Below are positions 38,950 through 52,048 of a stretch of DNA of 64,000 bases, in pieces. The stretch is from positions 1 through 64,000 of the forward strand of contig VZTG01003746.1 in the NCBI GenBank assembly GCA_013397845.1, in the 5' to 3' direction. How positions within the stretch are numbered: position 1 is the first letter of the stretch; each line of letters begins with the position of its first letter. Both the position numbers and the translations under genes were made by a program. The notes beneath the pieces were generated by a model. The model was given only the letters and a program-made list of their open reading frames with translations. It made no database searches and had not been told where the DNA came from. The stretch is from Melanocharis versteri (Eukaryota > Chordata > Aves > Passeriformes > Melanocharitidae).

Positions 38950-40186
38950 GTTATATTTCCTGCCTGAATTTCTGTCTCTGTCAACATCCCACCTACTCAG
39001 GGCAAGATTACAAATTTTGGTAAACATAAAAGTCAGTCCAGAAGTTTGAACGAGTGGGTATTTGACACAGAGGCCTAAAATCATTTGGGGTTAGAGTTTT
39101 CTGTGTTCCAGTTTTCCTGCTGGTCTCTTTGCAGCGATTTTTTTCAGTAAGAAATGAATATATTTCCTGAGGCTAAAAGTGATGGAACTAATTGTTTTGG
39201 GAAGGCAGCTGTGTTCTGAATATCTAGAAGATGGATTTACTTAAAATGTCACCTTTGTGTCAGTAATTACTTTTCTTCAGCTGGGTATAACTTCTGTATA
39301 AGATGCTGTTTGTGCATTCCAGTTTGATTTAAGGGCACATTAGAAATTACCTCACTACATCTTTAGACTGTTTCAGTAACATGATCATGGTATTTGGCTT
39401 TATAAATGTGACCCATTTCCCTTGAAATTTTGGTTTATTAGCTTGAGAAATGGAAGAAAACGACTCAATTTACACCTTGTGTGAGTGATCCCGCTTCTCA
39501 GGTGCTACTAAGATAAAATATTATCTGTCTTTGTGTGCTGGATATACCTATCTACATGGCAAATGAGGATGGTGGTAATCTACCTCAGAAAAAAGTTGTA
39601 TAATCTTTTCAATAGCTGTCTTACAGGCAGGTTTTTCCTACACATTCTATAGTGTTAGCCAGAAAAGACCTTTCTATTTCTTCGTTAGCTTTTTAAAGAA
39701 CCTGTTTCATTGTCACATTAAAATAAGGCCAGACTGTTCTAGAAAAGCCTTTTTCTCTGCAATAGCAGATAGGGCAGTTAGCTACGTGATGGCGACTGGG
39801 TACAAAATCTGGGGAGAGTACATGACCCGATACAAGAAATATCCCTGTTTTCAAGTGGGTCCAGCATTTACTAGAGCATTTGGAATATCCTGTCAGTGTC
39901 TCAGGAAGATTTTAGGGATTAATAACTATGGTTTTTTTGCTTTGGCTTATGTCAGTAGTTACTAAAAAGCCCTAAAAATCATACGATGGCTGTTGAATCA
40001 GTAAAATAGTGTAACATCAGCCCATCTTCTATTCAGCATATATCTGTCTAACTGAACTGCTGTATCAGGTATCATTTTTCTTGGTAGACCAGCTAAGAGT
40101 TGAACATTTGCGAAGTGCAGCTGAAGCAGGTGCTGCTGTCTCTGTGCTGTTACTGAGGTACTGATAGATAAGTCCCCTGGATGGTC

Positions 40187-40258
40187 TGGTGGTGGGGGAG
40201 GTTGGTTGGTTGGTTTGGGAGTTGTTTGTTTTGTTTTGGTTTGTTTGTTTGTTTTTAG
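40187..40258 (+). repeat. GT-rich tract with (GGTT)n and (GTTT)n
   Basis: Starts with GGTGGTGGGGGAGG, continues as three to four GGTT units and then GTTT/GTTTT units. The GGTTGGTTGG part fits a two-tetrad quadruplex pattern on the + strand. Flanks are ordinary intron. Confidence 0.75.
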
Positions 40259-43200
40259 TTGTTCTTTTAAAATATTGATTTAAGCTCCAATAAAAATGTA
40301 GTGTGGGAAACGCTTACATCTACAATGAGACTTTTATTTACATAATTTATTTGTGAAGCATTCTGTGTGGTAAAAACTACATAAAACAGTTTAAAAAGGA
40401 ATCAAATCTGGATGCCAGTCCCATGCCCTATTTCTTTAGAAATAATTTTAAACTTGAGTACTGAACACAAAATAAAGAGAGAAATTGATTGCTGCTTTAA
40501 AAGGGCTTGAATGATTTTTCCAGAATAGATAGTGCAATATATCAATTATTTATTGTGGTCACCATTTTTCACCTATGGAGACAGTGTTCAGAACTTAGAC
40601 CATACCTACTTATCTGTTTAGATAGTCAAGATGACTATTCTTTATTGATAGCTTCGATTGCAGTTGCCTACAACTGTCACTTAAGGATTTTTAGCTTGTA
40701 CAGTACAGGTCTATAAATTAGATTAAAAATTAGAGAGGCTTTAGAGAGCATGCAGGTTGGATGTGTTAGCTTTTGTAGTTGTTATTTTAGACTGATATAA
40801 TGGGAAACTATTGCTTTGAGACTTACTTTTAATTGGAAATAATATTATTTACAAACATTAATGCTACTTACTGATTTTACGTAATTCCGTTACTGTGTGT
40901 TAAGCTGCCAGTGATTCGTGTAGTTTTTTTATGATGCCATCTAATTTTTCATGGATGCTTTCATTGCTCAGAAAGAAGGGTCAAATACAATATTAAAAAC
41001 AAGGTATGCATTTTACAATGCATTTAAGCATCTGTTGTATGTCCTTGCAGTTGTGTAGAACAGGAAATGATGCATTGAGATACTTTGTGCAGAAACCTTG
41101 TACGAAAAATTCCCCAGGGAAATGATGCTTGAATCGTTTTTAGTAGCCTGGGATTCTTCAGTCCTTGGACTCGATTGTATGCATTCTGACTTCGATTTTG
41201 AGGACTGAGTCTATAGAGAAATAAACATACAGATCTTCAGTAAGGAATATGGCACAATAATCTTTGGTTTGTTAGATCTTATATGAAATGTATATTTCTC
41301 ATTTCTTGTGATGCTAATGACTCTACCCAAAAGACAGATTCCCTTATGGATATGAGATACTTATGTATTTGTAACTTGATATTTGATTTGCAAGGAAAAC
41401 TGTGTGGGGACTTTGCCTTCAGTAGTGTATACTTGCCTGTGCTAAACATAATTTGTTTCTTGCTTGCTGTCTTGCATCCTTGTTTTGTTCATGTTTTTGA
41501 GAACTTTTCTTGTTCCTTTTTGAAGCTTTTTCTGGCAAGGGATATTCTGGTGTGTGTGCTGTGGTTGGAAGTGTCACAAGGTTACTCAACAGATGTTAAG
41601 TCTCTTTGTAAATCAGATTCTTGCTTGTTCATAGTGGTCGCTGAAAGTTGCTATTACTGAACATGTCTCACATGTATTACTGATACTGGCTTTTTCTGTT
41701 ACCCTGGTAGCAGACCTTGCAGGGGGTCCAAGGTTGGCATGAAGTTCACCTTTCCCTTTTAGTGTGCTCTTTCAAGAAATAATTATTTGACTGTGGTTTA
41801 AGAATAACTTTTAGTTCAGTATTGTGTGAGTGCTAGAAGTTTACATGAAATTACAAGGAAATTAGAGGTTCTCTCGCTACACTGAAATGCTGCAACTCCT
41901 GTTTCTGAGAGCTAGTGAAGTTCTCTATATGGCTCTATTTTGAACTGAGGTTACAGTACTTCTGTGTGTAAATTACAGCGATCAGTTGTTACACATACTA
42001 AAATTACCTTTTGGCTAATTAGGGAGGTTTTTGTTAGAATAGAAGATGGAAGTATACTGAAGAGTTAGATTTTTTCAGTGCTACATTTAGGCTTGCTGTT
42101 TACCTCTTCGTAATTGTGGGTATTTGCTTATGAACATTTTTTGATATCTGTGGTTGTTGGATCATTTACAACTTTGCATCATGCGTTGCCTGTAAAAATC
42201 TGAGAGGAGAAACAAAAGATTGCAAGGGAATATTAAATAGATGGGTTGCTGTGAGTCATTTGATGGAGGAAATCATTGTCATTTTTTAGAGGCCAGTGAT
42301 ATTTTTTTTACTGGGAGCTATTTCTTTTGCCAGTTTACTAGGATCAAAATGTTCTTACTGGCTCCAGTTTCTGCATGTGTCCTGAGACTGAAAGCCTGAA
42401 AAGCGACATTTATTTGTGCAGAACTGATAAAATGCTCTTGTGTTCGGAAGCTGAACAGAGTGATTAGGAGTACCTCAATAACAAACTCCATCCTTAGGCT
42501 AAAGGATTATGTAAATTTCACCCTAATCTTTGCATTGTTTGAACTTTAAACTCGAGCAACTCATCTTGGCAGTTCTGCAGTGCTTACTAATTTTTTGTTC
42601 ATTAGTCATCTAATTGCAGTCTTCTCGGTTTCATGCTAACGCTTTAGAACGTGAATGAAGATGATAGATGAGGACAGACTAGGCTGAGATAGAGTCCTTA
42701 ATATTTATAACTGTTCTTTCCAAAATCTGCTGTTAATTCTTCCAGGCTGTTTGGAAGAGCAGGATCCTGTTAGGCTGCTGTGGATTTTCCATATTTTCTT
42801 GTTCCTGAAGCAGCTCCATTTCTTGGCTTGGCTGTAGTGTCAAGACCCTTCTCCATTTGCATGGTTTTTTCTTGCTGGAAAGAGGGTTGTTGGAGGTAGG
42901 GAGGCTGGTCTTTGTAGCACTGGCTAGTATTTGCTGGTTCTCCCTGTTGGACATAGCAAGATGTGGGTTTCTGAGGACAAGCTGTAGCATCTGTGGACGA
43001 ATGTGTTGTGTTTTACATACCTGAATGCAAAATGGTGTTCTGGTGGATTAACTCTCACCAAGGAGCTGCATTATTTTCCCTGTGGTAATATGTGTTGCTC
43101 TCATTGTGGTTAGAGTGGAAATGCTCTGTCTTCTCTGTAGATATTGGTTGGAGTTGGCTGAGCCCACCTTGCCAGCAGGCACTGCAGTTCAAGATTCCAG

Positions 43201-44257
43201 CTCTAAGACTGAAGCAAAAGAGATTATTTTGGAGTAGGACAGGGAGGAGACCAAGCAGTAAATTCTGACACGGATCAGCCAGTTGCTGAGCCACAGCAGC
43301 AGAGCTACTGGAGGACAAGAAGACTATTATTTCTGTTTGAATACCCTTTGAATAGGCTATAGGCTCTGGTATCTAAATTTGTTTCACGCATCGTTGAACT
43401 AGAATCTTTAGAGGAGGGTCATAGGATTTTGCATGCTTTCTTTGTGTGTCCTGCCTTTGAGTGCTGGTGTAGCACTCATTTTGAAAGTTGAAATGAAAGA
43501 TTTTATATAAGGCTGAGAAGATATATATTTTAATATGTTTCTTGAGTCATAGGTATATAAAATTACCTGTAAGAAAAAAACTCACCCAAGATTGCTTATT
43601 TCTGCATGAGAGGAAAGGTTGCAGTCAGACTGTAAAAGGAAAGGAGACTTTTTTACTTTTGTGTTTAGAATTTGCATACTGAAATGTTCAGAGAAAACAG
43701 CTAAGGGTGGAAAAAGCAAAGGTGAAGTCATAGGTATGACTAGAGGAAAATGTCTTGCTGAAGAAGCCTAACCAATTGCATGTTCTGTTTTACTTGTATT
43801 AAGTGAGAAGATACTAGTCAAGAAAATCATGCCTGAATTGTGTGGAAAGGAGGAGCTTGTTTTGTATTTGTGTATGGGAGATATGTACAGCCAGAAATGA
43901 GGTCCCAGAAGTCACATGTTTATCTCTAAATAGAAGGCAAATAAAACATACAAGCTGTACGCATTTCTTGTGGTTCATTCAAGTCTTTCATTGTTGAATG
44001 TTGATTTTTTTAATATCAAACCTCATTTAAAATTTAAGTGTAATTTTATGTGCAATATGACCAGAGGTCCAGTGGTGTAAGGGGTGCTGCTTTAGAATAC
44101 ATGTCTGAAAATACTAGTGATCATCAAGTTATTTTGGTTATGGGGAGAGAAATTCTATTTTCAAGTGTGCAGGAATGTTTAGGAATTCTTAGTCATTTTC
44201 TTTTTATTTTTCAATGATCCAAATTAAAATTTCTCTGCATATCTTTTTCTATTTTAG

Positions 44258-44440
44258 ACATCAAAAAATAAAGATGGGAAAGAGCAGAGTGAAGCTATCT
44301 CACCATCGGAGGAGGAAGAAACTTTCTCTTGGCCTGGTCCTAAAACTGTCGTGCTAAGGAGGACATCTCAGGGTTTTGGCTTCACCTTAAGACACTTCAT
44401 AGTTTACCCTCCGGAATCTGCAGTTCAATTTTCTTTTAAA
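44258..44440 (+). CDS. ARHGAP21: ARHGAP21 internal coding exon, N-terminal segment and start of PDZ domain
   Basis: This 183-nt exon encodes 61 codons in phase 0 at both ends. The peptide runs from SKNKDGKEQSE through TFSWPGPKT and QGFGFTLRHF to PPESA and FSFK, a stretch I recognise as the N-terminal part of ARHGAP21, a large Rho-family GTPase-activating protein (PDZ, PH, RhoGAP) acting at Golgi and cell junctions. The GFGF carboxylate-binding loop of the PDZ fold is at codons 39-42 (44372-44383). The acceptor is a pyrimidine run ending TAG before 44258 and the donor is AAA|GTAAGT. The TAG of the acceptor is in frame and there is no in-frame ATG inside, so translation must start in an upstream exon. 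Compared with the human protein as I remember it, changes are conservative. ARHGAP23, the close paralogue, is less likely given the acidic/serine linker before the PDZ. Confidence 0.94.
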
Positions 44441-44822
44441 GTAAGTGGAATTAATAATGAAGCACTTTAAATAAAGCCTTGTACCTTTTAGGGTCAAAAA
44501 TCCAGCTTACTTGAAAGTAAATGTGTTTATGGATCTGTCTTACATAGACGAAAGATCCCTTGTAAGGTGGGTGGGCTCATGGCACTGTTTAATAGCTGTT
44601 TGCTGATCTGTTCCCTTAAATTGAATTGACTGAGTATGTCAGTCAGTTAAAAATATTTGTATCACAGGTAAGACCAGTGGTCATTACAGAAGAGGGAAGT
44701 ATTTCTTTGTACAGATTCTTCTTTTACCCAAAGCCAGTGTCATTAATTAGTCTGTACCTCTTCTAAAGTGTAGACTTCAAGGAATGTGATGTTTGGGTTT
44801 CTTTGTTGCTGTTGTTGTTCCG

Positions 44823-44843
44823 CCCCCCCTCCCATCCCCCCCC
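44823..44843 (-). other. C-rich block, candidate G-quadruplex on the template strand
   Basis: Runs of seven, three and eight C separated by T and AT fit a quadruplex pattern on the minus strand when the C8 run is split. It lies about 380 bases downstream of the 44440 splice donor. This is pattern-based only. Confidence 0.55.
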
Positions 44844-47800
44844 AAATGAAGTTTGTCACACCATCACATTAAGAGATGAAGAAGAATTAGTTTTCCTTCG
44901 TTTCTGAGTATCCTAAAATCAGTGTACATTAGAAAGACAGATGGGGTTTCTATATTACATTCTTTCTGCTGAAAAGAGGATCTGCAGTTGTCTGTTAGTC
45001 AAGAGATGGATATATACAAGATATATACAGGCCTACATTAAAAGAGAACTTTCTTAAAGTATTTTGCATTTTTTTTTAATTTAAAACAAGAAGATCTAAA
45101 TGTTAAGAAGCTAATTGGTCTTCCTTGCTCAAAGCATGTACATGTTCTCTTTTGTGACTGACGCTTTTGGAAGCTGCTGTAGTATGTGGTGTTGAGAAAA
45201 AGTCCATTTAATAACAAGAGGAATTTGAAAATTGAGAGGGTATTTCTTTGTCAGTTCAAATAACATTTGCTCGTTTTAAAGGCATCAAGTGTAACAGTTT
45301 TTGTGAGCCATGCTACCCCTCAGTTTTGCTTTTGCTTTTCCAGTTAGGCAGAAGAATGAATTCTTACCGAGCTGGGGAATGAGTATTGAAGCTTTCTGGA
45401 AAGAGTATGAAGTTAATTGACTCATATATCTCTGCAGTTGTCTTTCAGTAAAGTTGTCTGTCTTTGCCTGTCCTTGATGGCTGTAAGATTTCTTTTGAAG
45501 TAGAAAAAGCTTTGCAGAGGAAAGTTGGCACATTTTTCCAGTTAACTTCAGCTATTCAGCCTCCACTTGAGTACCCAAATTTTTTTCCTTGACAAAGAGT
45601 GACTGAAGTTATATGGAAGTGAAACAATTAGCAGTATCAGGTGATCCCAGCATTTCTGTCCTTGAGCACAGGTAATAGCAGTCTCTGGTTGAATTCAGTG
45701 TGAAACAGAGGAAGGAGGGTGGGGAAGCCTTAGCCTTGAGCAGAACAAATTACATGCACTTGTTAGCATCTCTCAAGAAGAGCCCCTGTTCATGCTGAGG
45801 GTGAAAATAAACAGCATGAGCAGGACTAACCTCCTTAACTAAGAAGTGACTGGATATGTTCTGGAAAAAAACCATCACTAGGTGTCTCTGAGGGAGTCAA
45901 TACGTTTTTCACATGTGAAAGGAGACAGGCACAAGGGAAGGGCATTATAAAAAATAAATGTCAGTCCTTCCTCTCTCATCCATATCTGATGGTTCCTGAG
46001 AGATCCAAGCAGTTTGTAGTGAGCCCAGCACCTGTAAATCTTGAGACATGTCTTGAAGCTCTAACTCCCTTTTTTTCTGTAGGAGACATCTTCATGCCTT
46101 CTTAGTTTTTTTCTGTTGTTTCTTCTCTGATGTGTTAGACTCCGGTTAATTCATTCCTATTTCTGTCTGATTTTGAAAAGAAAATAGTTAGGTGATTGGA
46201 TATTGTAACACATTTATTCATGGATTCAGTTACACGTAAAGATAATAAAGTTCATTTGGGCAGAGCCCTGGTCTGTACTTCTCTAAATTAACCTGGACAG
46301 TTATGTTGTCTTTTCTTCCTTTTAATGTCCATAAGGGTGAAGCAAAAAAAAACCCCAGATTTTCCAAATTATTACTCACGAATCTGCATAAGGTTGCTTT
46401 TGTAGGAATCTGTGTACCTAAGTTATGGTACAAAAGAATGAAATTCACCTATTGTCAGCCTGCTCCTAATACGAGGCAAATCTGATTGCTCAGCTGTTCA
46501 ATAGGATCTTTGATCGGATAAGGTTACCAGCTAATTACAGTCTCTGTCATCGATTGTAAGCTCAAGTATCATTCCCCTCTCTTTCCTTATTGATCAAAAT
46601 TGTAAGTGCCTCAGAAGTCACAGATGTTTTGTTTTGCACACCTTAAAGGGAGTATGATAATGATGAATATGATTTGGTTTTCTGACTGTTTTGAACCTTG
46701 TAGTAGCCTTGTCCCTCCTTCACACCTGAGGATGCAGCTGCTGCTGATGTAAGGCAGAGATTACAGCTGGATGTTGAAGATGCCCTTGACACAACAGCTG
46801 GAGTCACTCAGTCCTTGACCTGTTTCTCAGAGCCACAGCCCTTTTGTTATCACAAGTGTCAGTGTGATGCTGGTGCTTTCCCTCTAGATCAATGCAGAAG
46901 TCTCTACTGTTTACCTCAGGGTAAAAAGCATTCTGGCTCCTTTAATTTTATTGTTAATTCTTCCCCTCTCCCAAAGTAAGCTTGCCCTAAGATCTCTTAA
47001 ATTTTACGACAAATCAACATAAACTAGTAGAGGTAGTGAAGAGAAAAAAAATACCTAAAAGTGCTTTCCTTTGAGCAGTCTTTCCACGTTCTTTGTGGAT
47101 ATATATGTTTTTGATTTTTGTAATACCTACTGTGGGTTCCAGTTCAGAAATACCTAGTGAAGTTGTCTCCATTCAGAGTTCTGCTCCTGTTGCTGGCAGT
47201 TTGTGTGTTTGAAAGAGCTGCTAATGGGTCAGGTAGAATCCTCTGGGAAGAGGAGGACAAGACTCTCCACAAGAGGGGAACAGTGAGATCTCTAGGACAT
47301 AGAGTGTAATATTCTTAGCCCGCAGGGTGTGGTAAAGATCACACCCCAGCTGGATATTCCATGGGAATTGGAAGATAAGCTCTCTGCATGCTGGAGGATG
47401 CTGCTGCTTGGAAAGCCTCTGAGGTGAATTTTCTTGGAAGCAAAGAACTGCATGCCAGAGGATGTATTGAGTGGAGAAGAGTGCACATTACTTTATAAAA
47501 TGTATAATAACCCGTTCTCCGCCTAGGTGTGTTTGAGGTGTTGAGCTTTTAGATTTTGAGAGGTTCAGTATTCTAGTTGTTAGTCTAATAAAACCTCTGT
47601 TCAGTTGGAAAGCCTTTTTGTTAATTGTCCTGAAGAACTTTGCTGCAAGGAAGGAGATGTAGGCAGATCTGCCTCCAAGACCTGGCTGACTGCTCTGAGT
47701 CCCAAAACACACTTGTCTTGGTACTTAAACTCCTATTAGTACTTCAGGACTTCAGGTGATCTTTCTTTTGTGACACCCCTTCACCATGTGAGAATGATTG

Positions 47801-47864
47801 GTTATGATCAATTTAGGGAAGTGTCTCTGCATATTTTAAAATGGAATGCTAGTATGTTGTATTT

Positions 47865-47900
47865 AAATTATTTTTATATATATATAAATTATTTTTATAT
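47865..47900 (+). repeat. 21-bp AT-rich tandem repeat, just under two copies
   Basis: AAATTATTTTTATAT at 47865-47879 recurs exactly at 47886-47900 with a TA-rich spacer, giving a period of 21. Ordinary AT microrepeat with no sign of function. Confidence 0.8.
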
Positions 47901-50369
47901 TATATCTAATTCATGTAGCATTCCATATGTATGTAGTAGTGCATGTCTAAGTAAAATTCAGGGTATTTTGCCAAGTTCTACTATCTTTTCATGGTTGCTA
48001 CATAAAACAGCTATTTAAGTACGGATCAAGGGTCTCTTTCTCATTGTAATTGACCTTAATTAACTAACTTATAAACACTATGATAGGTTATGGAAAAAAC
48101 TTTCGTCTGGTCAGTCTCTTGGAAGGGACAGCCCTGTGTGAAGGATGATGTGAAAGACGACCTTGGAAACTGAGGCCGTGGTTTAACACATTTCATTTTG
48201 GCAGAAGTACTTGACTGTGCTTCTGTGGGGACACACACCAAACTGGAAATAGCTGCACGTTCAGGAATAACCCATTTATGTATTGTTCTTGCTTCCCATG
48301 CCTCCTTTCCCTTAAGAAAGTGATTAAGGAATGTGTGGAAGATTTCTTAAGCCAGCATTGCAAAAAGCAGGTGTTACATAATGCCTTTAACGTCAGGTGT
48401 TTGTTAGGATTTTCTAGAAACACACCATGTTTGCATGTGATGTTTGTTCTCCCAAGTTCATTTGTCTGAGAAGCAAGTAAGTAATAAAAACCTCTTCAGT
48501 TATGGATGCAGCATATACTGCCATCTTGCCACGTGTAAGGGGTGAATGTTGGAGGGAAAGCCTGTTTCAAAACACTTGTGTTATAAAGCATTCTTTCTAT
48601 TTCTTAAAGCCTGATCTCATTGGCTTGATACCATGAAAACCTAATGTTCTGCAGCTGTCCTTGATAACAGAACTTTGCATGGCCAGTGACAAACCGACAA
48701 ACCCACTGCAGTGTTTCATAAATTATGGCATTTCTACATTAGCTAAATTTTCTCTTCAAAAATGTTTCTTATATGGCATCAAACCAAGTAGCCTCCTGTA
48801 CATGTAACCCAGATTTTTCAGGCTACAAGTTCTAGTATTTCAAGTCCTAAAGATGTTTTTTCACTTGACAGATTGGGCCACAACTCAGAACATGCAGAAG
48901 TTACCCATGTCTAATTCCTGGCTGCTGATTGTAGTTCAAAACCGACTGACTTACAGGGCTTCAAGAGTAAGCAGTCAATGGTACTTGCCTTCTAGTGTAC
49001 CATTTTTACCGAAGTATAGAGCAGACAGGACTGTCCAACTTAGAGATACACTGTTTGGGCAGCAGTGGCAATTATCATGGCTTTTTAAAAGTAGAATATA
49101 TGCTAGACTTCTGTTAACTCAGTATTTTGGGCTTGGGGGAGTTCTTTTATTCTTTATGTCTTCGTTCCCTAAAGTTGTCTTTCTGTAATATCTTACAGAG
49201 CTCCAGCAGAACTTTCATATGTCCTGTAAGAAATGTATTTCTGCTAGGACAGACTTGTCTCTTCCTCACCATTATGTGGTGTTCATATCCAGGTCTTATT
49301 TCCTCTCTTTCTTCAAGTCTTTCTCTTTTGAATGGATTGCTCAAGTCAGTGTATAGTTGCTTTGAACTTACTTAATTTGAAAAATACAGTGGTTTTTCTT
49401 TAAATGCAAAATACCTAGAAATTTGGAATTAGTCCATCTAAAAGTAGGAGGAAGTATCCAGGTGGAAATTATTTCTGTGGTCATTTCCTTGCTCCTTCTT
49501 TCCTTCAGGACAATGCTGTTCTAATTAGCTGAGGTGAACAGTTAGGAATATTTTTCAAATACTGCCTATTAGTCTCAGAAATTGTATTTTCATTAATATT
49601 TATTACTCTATGAAGGCTACAGTTTAGAAAGCAAGCAGGTATTTTCCTAGTTAGCTATTTTTACTGAAATGGTAGGATTTTGTAGACAAGGTTAAGTGTG
49701 ATCTTCATACCAAAATATTGACAAGAAAGTAACTTAAGTAATATATTTTTTTTTTAGTTTAAGCATGCCATTTTCCCCCAGTACTTTCCAGTTGTGTGAT
49801 TTTTTGGGATCAGTGAGCAGAAGGATACTCCTCAAGATTATTGCTAAATTGTGCTTGGGGTACATATTTTTCCCTAGTAATAGTAGTAGGAGTGCTACTG
49901 AAGGCAAAACAAACTTGGTTCAGATTTCAGGAAGCATATTCAGACATTGCTTACAAAATATTTTGTATCTCTTGCATATGTAGCTTTGAATCCTGAGATG
50001 ATTAAAGTGTAACCTTTCCTGCCTGGCATTCAGGGTGAAACATGCTTGCACCAACACACAGTGCAGTATGAGCCTTCATGGTAGTATTTCGTGGGGTTTG
50101 GTGCATTTGTTTTCTCATAATCCTGTTCATGTTGTTTCTGTGGGAATGTTTCATAAGATTGTCCTTAGTTGTTACTAAAATAGCCATTACTCTACATACT
50201 CAGAATAAAAGCCTTAATTCTCTAAGTTGAATAGTTGTGGAGGAAGTAGGAGGTACCAAAATACGGATTTAACTTAAGAGTTCACTTCAAGTCTTTGTAT
50301 CTTAGAGATGCCTATGCATTTTTTTTCCATTTATTGAATTTTTAATATGCGCTCTTTCTTCCTCTTTAG

Positions 50370-50394
50370 GATGAAGAGAATGGGAATAGACAAG
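50370..50394 (+). CDS. ARHGAP21: ARHGAP21 25-nt microexon in the PDZ domain
   Basis: Encodes DEENGNRQ plus the first base of a glycine codon completed by the next exon (phase 0 in, 1 out). It joins FSFK to GKQRNRLEP, keeping the ARHGAP21 order. The acceptor is CTCTTTCTTCCTCTTTAG and the donor AAG|GTATGT, both good matches to consensus. The peptide is acidic and polar and fits a surface loop of the PDZ domain. The human protein, from memory, has glycine where this has glutamine. Because 25 is not a multiple of three, skipping the exon shifts the frame of everything after it. At this length the exon depends on strong flanking signals and could be missed by automated gene finders. Confidence 0.9.
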
Positions 50395-51988
50395 GTATGT
50401 CTTGTTTTTACTCTCTTACAGATCCAATATATTGAATGCTTCAGCTATGTAATAGACTTGAATTGCTACCTAAGAGCTTGAAATTTAAAATCACTTCAGT
50501 GTGAGCATCAAGCTCATTGATTAGTCACTTGATTCTGGGTTATGCCAGTCAGTTCCCCTCCATTTTCATAGCTTTCTCCCTCTCACATTGCCTGTGTCTG
50601 CATTCTTTCTTAATTCACACATGAACTTATTTTTTATAAATTTATGTTAAATCTCCATCCCAGTTAATTTAAAATTCTCTTTGGTATTTAGCTTTTTTCT
50701 CATCCATGCTTCGTTTTGCTGATATCTTACTGTTCCCTTAAAAGAGTGAAAAACATGTTGATTTAAGGAAGCTGGGTTTTCAGACTGGGAACCCTGTCCC
50801 ACTTTGTTTCCCCAGTCTGTCGTGATGGTGAGGTACAGGGGGCAGTGGGATTATGTGCACTGTGAGTGCCCTGTGCAGGGTTCCCCTGGTGCAGGGCAGT
50901 GCAGCTTCTGCCGGTGGGTTCTCATTCCTAGCAAAGCATGATACCTGCTTTGAGTGTACCTTTAAATACTCCCTTTAGTTGGAAGACAGTGTGTCTGACC
51001 TCTTGTTTCTATTTTCTTTGTGTAGCTGTGATATATTAGAAGCATTCTGGGAAATATGAATTTATTTGAACTTTCTTACTTTTTTTCTCTTGGAAGCAGA
51101 TGGATTCATACATTTCATCCTCCTAGTTTTACTCAGCTGTCATCACCTGTGTGTTAAACAGTGAAAAGTTAATCTCTTCCTACTTCTTATCACTCCCCAA
51201 ACTTGAAGCATCCTTTGTATGTTTTGACATACAGAAAGAAAAGGCAAATTCCTTTAGGAAGGAAAGGGAGTTGATCTTCTGTGCCAAACCAGTATGGAAG
51301 ACACCACTTCTGGGCTAGAGAAAGAAGTTCTTTTGTCTGTTCTTGCTCTCACAGGAAGGACTCAGGCAGCTGAAGACGATAATGTTGGTCTGTTTATCTA
51401 AAATGTTATCTGAGAGCTATTTTGCAGTAGAGAAACAGAAGTGAACAAACACTTACTTGGTTTACTGTGAGACCTGTGAAGGTGGAAACAAGATTACTTT
51501 CTGGAAATTTTTGTGTAGCTTCTAAACCCATGAATCATAGCTCAATTATTGCTTATTTATAGCACTATAGTATGTTGTATGCCTTGAAATACAGGTCAGA
51601 GGGCACAAATGCCCTGAAAGTTATCAGCATTCTCATCATGGAGAGAAGGTTGGACTTGACCCCTGGGAAGAGAAGAAACGACTGAGAGGCAGAGGATGTA
51701 GGTGTCAGTAGAACTTAAACTGCCAATTTTGTGTATTAAACCTTTAAAGACAGCAAAATGGGACAAAGTCTATGAGATGCTTTCCTCCAGCATTTGACAT
51801 GATCTTTCGGGGCATACGGGGGACGAAACTGCCTTTATTTACATTGCTGCGGGTTGTTGCTGTTGCCAGATAAGCGGAGTAGGCAGCTTGCGAGGAGGAA
51901 ATCAGGAGAAGCGCGCGTGTGGTTTTGCGCGTTGGCAGCAGTGAGGTTTGTTGAGCAGCGCGGGTGGGTAGGGCGGAGTTCCGTGCGG

Positions 51989-52048
51989 GCTGTCCCGGCA
52001 TTGCTGCGGGGCTGTCCCGGCATTGCTGCGGGGCTGTCCCGGCATTGC
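51989..52048 (+). repeat. 22-bp GC-rich minisatellite, truncated by the gap
   Basis: The unit GCTGTCCCGGCATTGCTGCGGG starts at 51989, 52011 and 52033. Copies one and two are complete and near-identical, and the third runs into the Ns. Sequence after the gap is not the repeat, so the array ends inside it. True copy number is unknown and probably polymorphic. Confidence 0.92.

Larger units (their letters stand above)
28561..44257 (+). other. ARHGAP21: Non-coding segment, 3' part of presumed ARHGAP21 intron 1
   Basis: AT-rich sequence ending at a clear splice acceptor (a TCTTTTTCTATTTTAG pyrimidine-rich run) before the exon at 44258. It contains GT/AC tracts, a 15-bp tandem duplication, two palindromes and a few neutral patches (30300-30480, 32110-32490, 36820-37060 and 42730-43320) that are slightly GC-richer but unrecognised. 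The longest repeat-free frame is on the minus strand at 39084-38635 (149 codons, no known domain). I see no transposon body here. Confidence 0.55.
44441..50369 (+). other. ARHGAP21: ARHGAP21 intron between PDZ exon and microexon
   Basis: 5929 bases bounded by GTAAGT and a TTCTTCCTCTTTAG acceptor. It contains a C-rich block at 44823-44843 (C7, C3 and C8 runs, quadruplex-type on the minus strand) and a 21-bp AT repeat at 47865-47900. A small hairpin pairs GGGTGTG with CACACCC (47325-47346). No transposon, RNA gene or additional exon is recognisable. Confidence 0.8.

Noticed and set aside
39788..39820. ATGGCGACTGGG, resembling the start of the ARHGAP21 first coding exon (MAT...)
   Set aside because: Only the first three codons fit; the following codons do not match the expected N-terminus and no donor follows at the right place.
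42733..43318. Pair of minus-strand frames (85 and 87 codons) with Q/P/S-rich reading in a third frame and a CAG|GTATGT-like donor nearby
   Set aside because: Looked like a possible processed pseudogene or antisense exon. I could not match it to any family, the frames do not join, and no poly-A tail or paired acceptor is visible.
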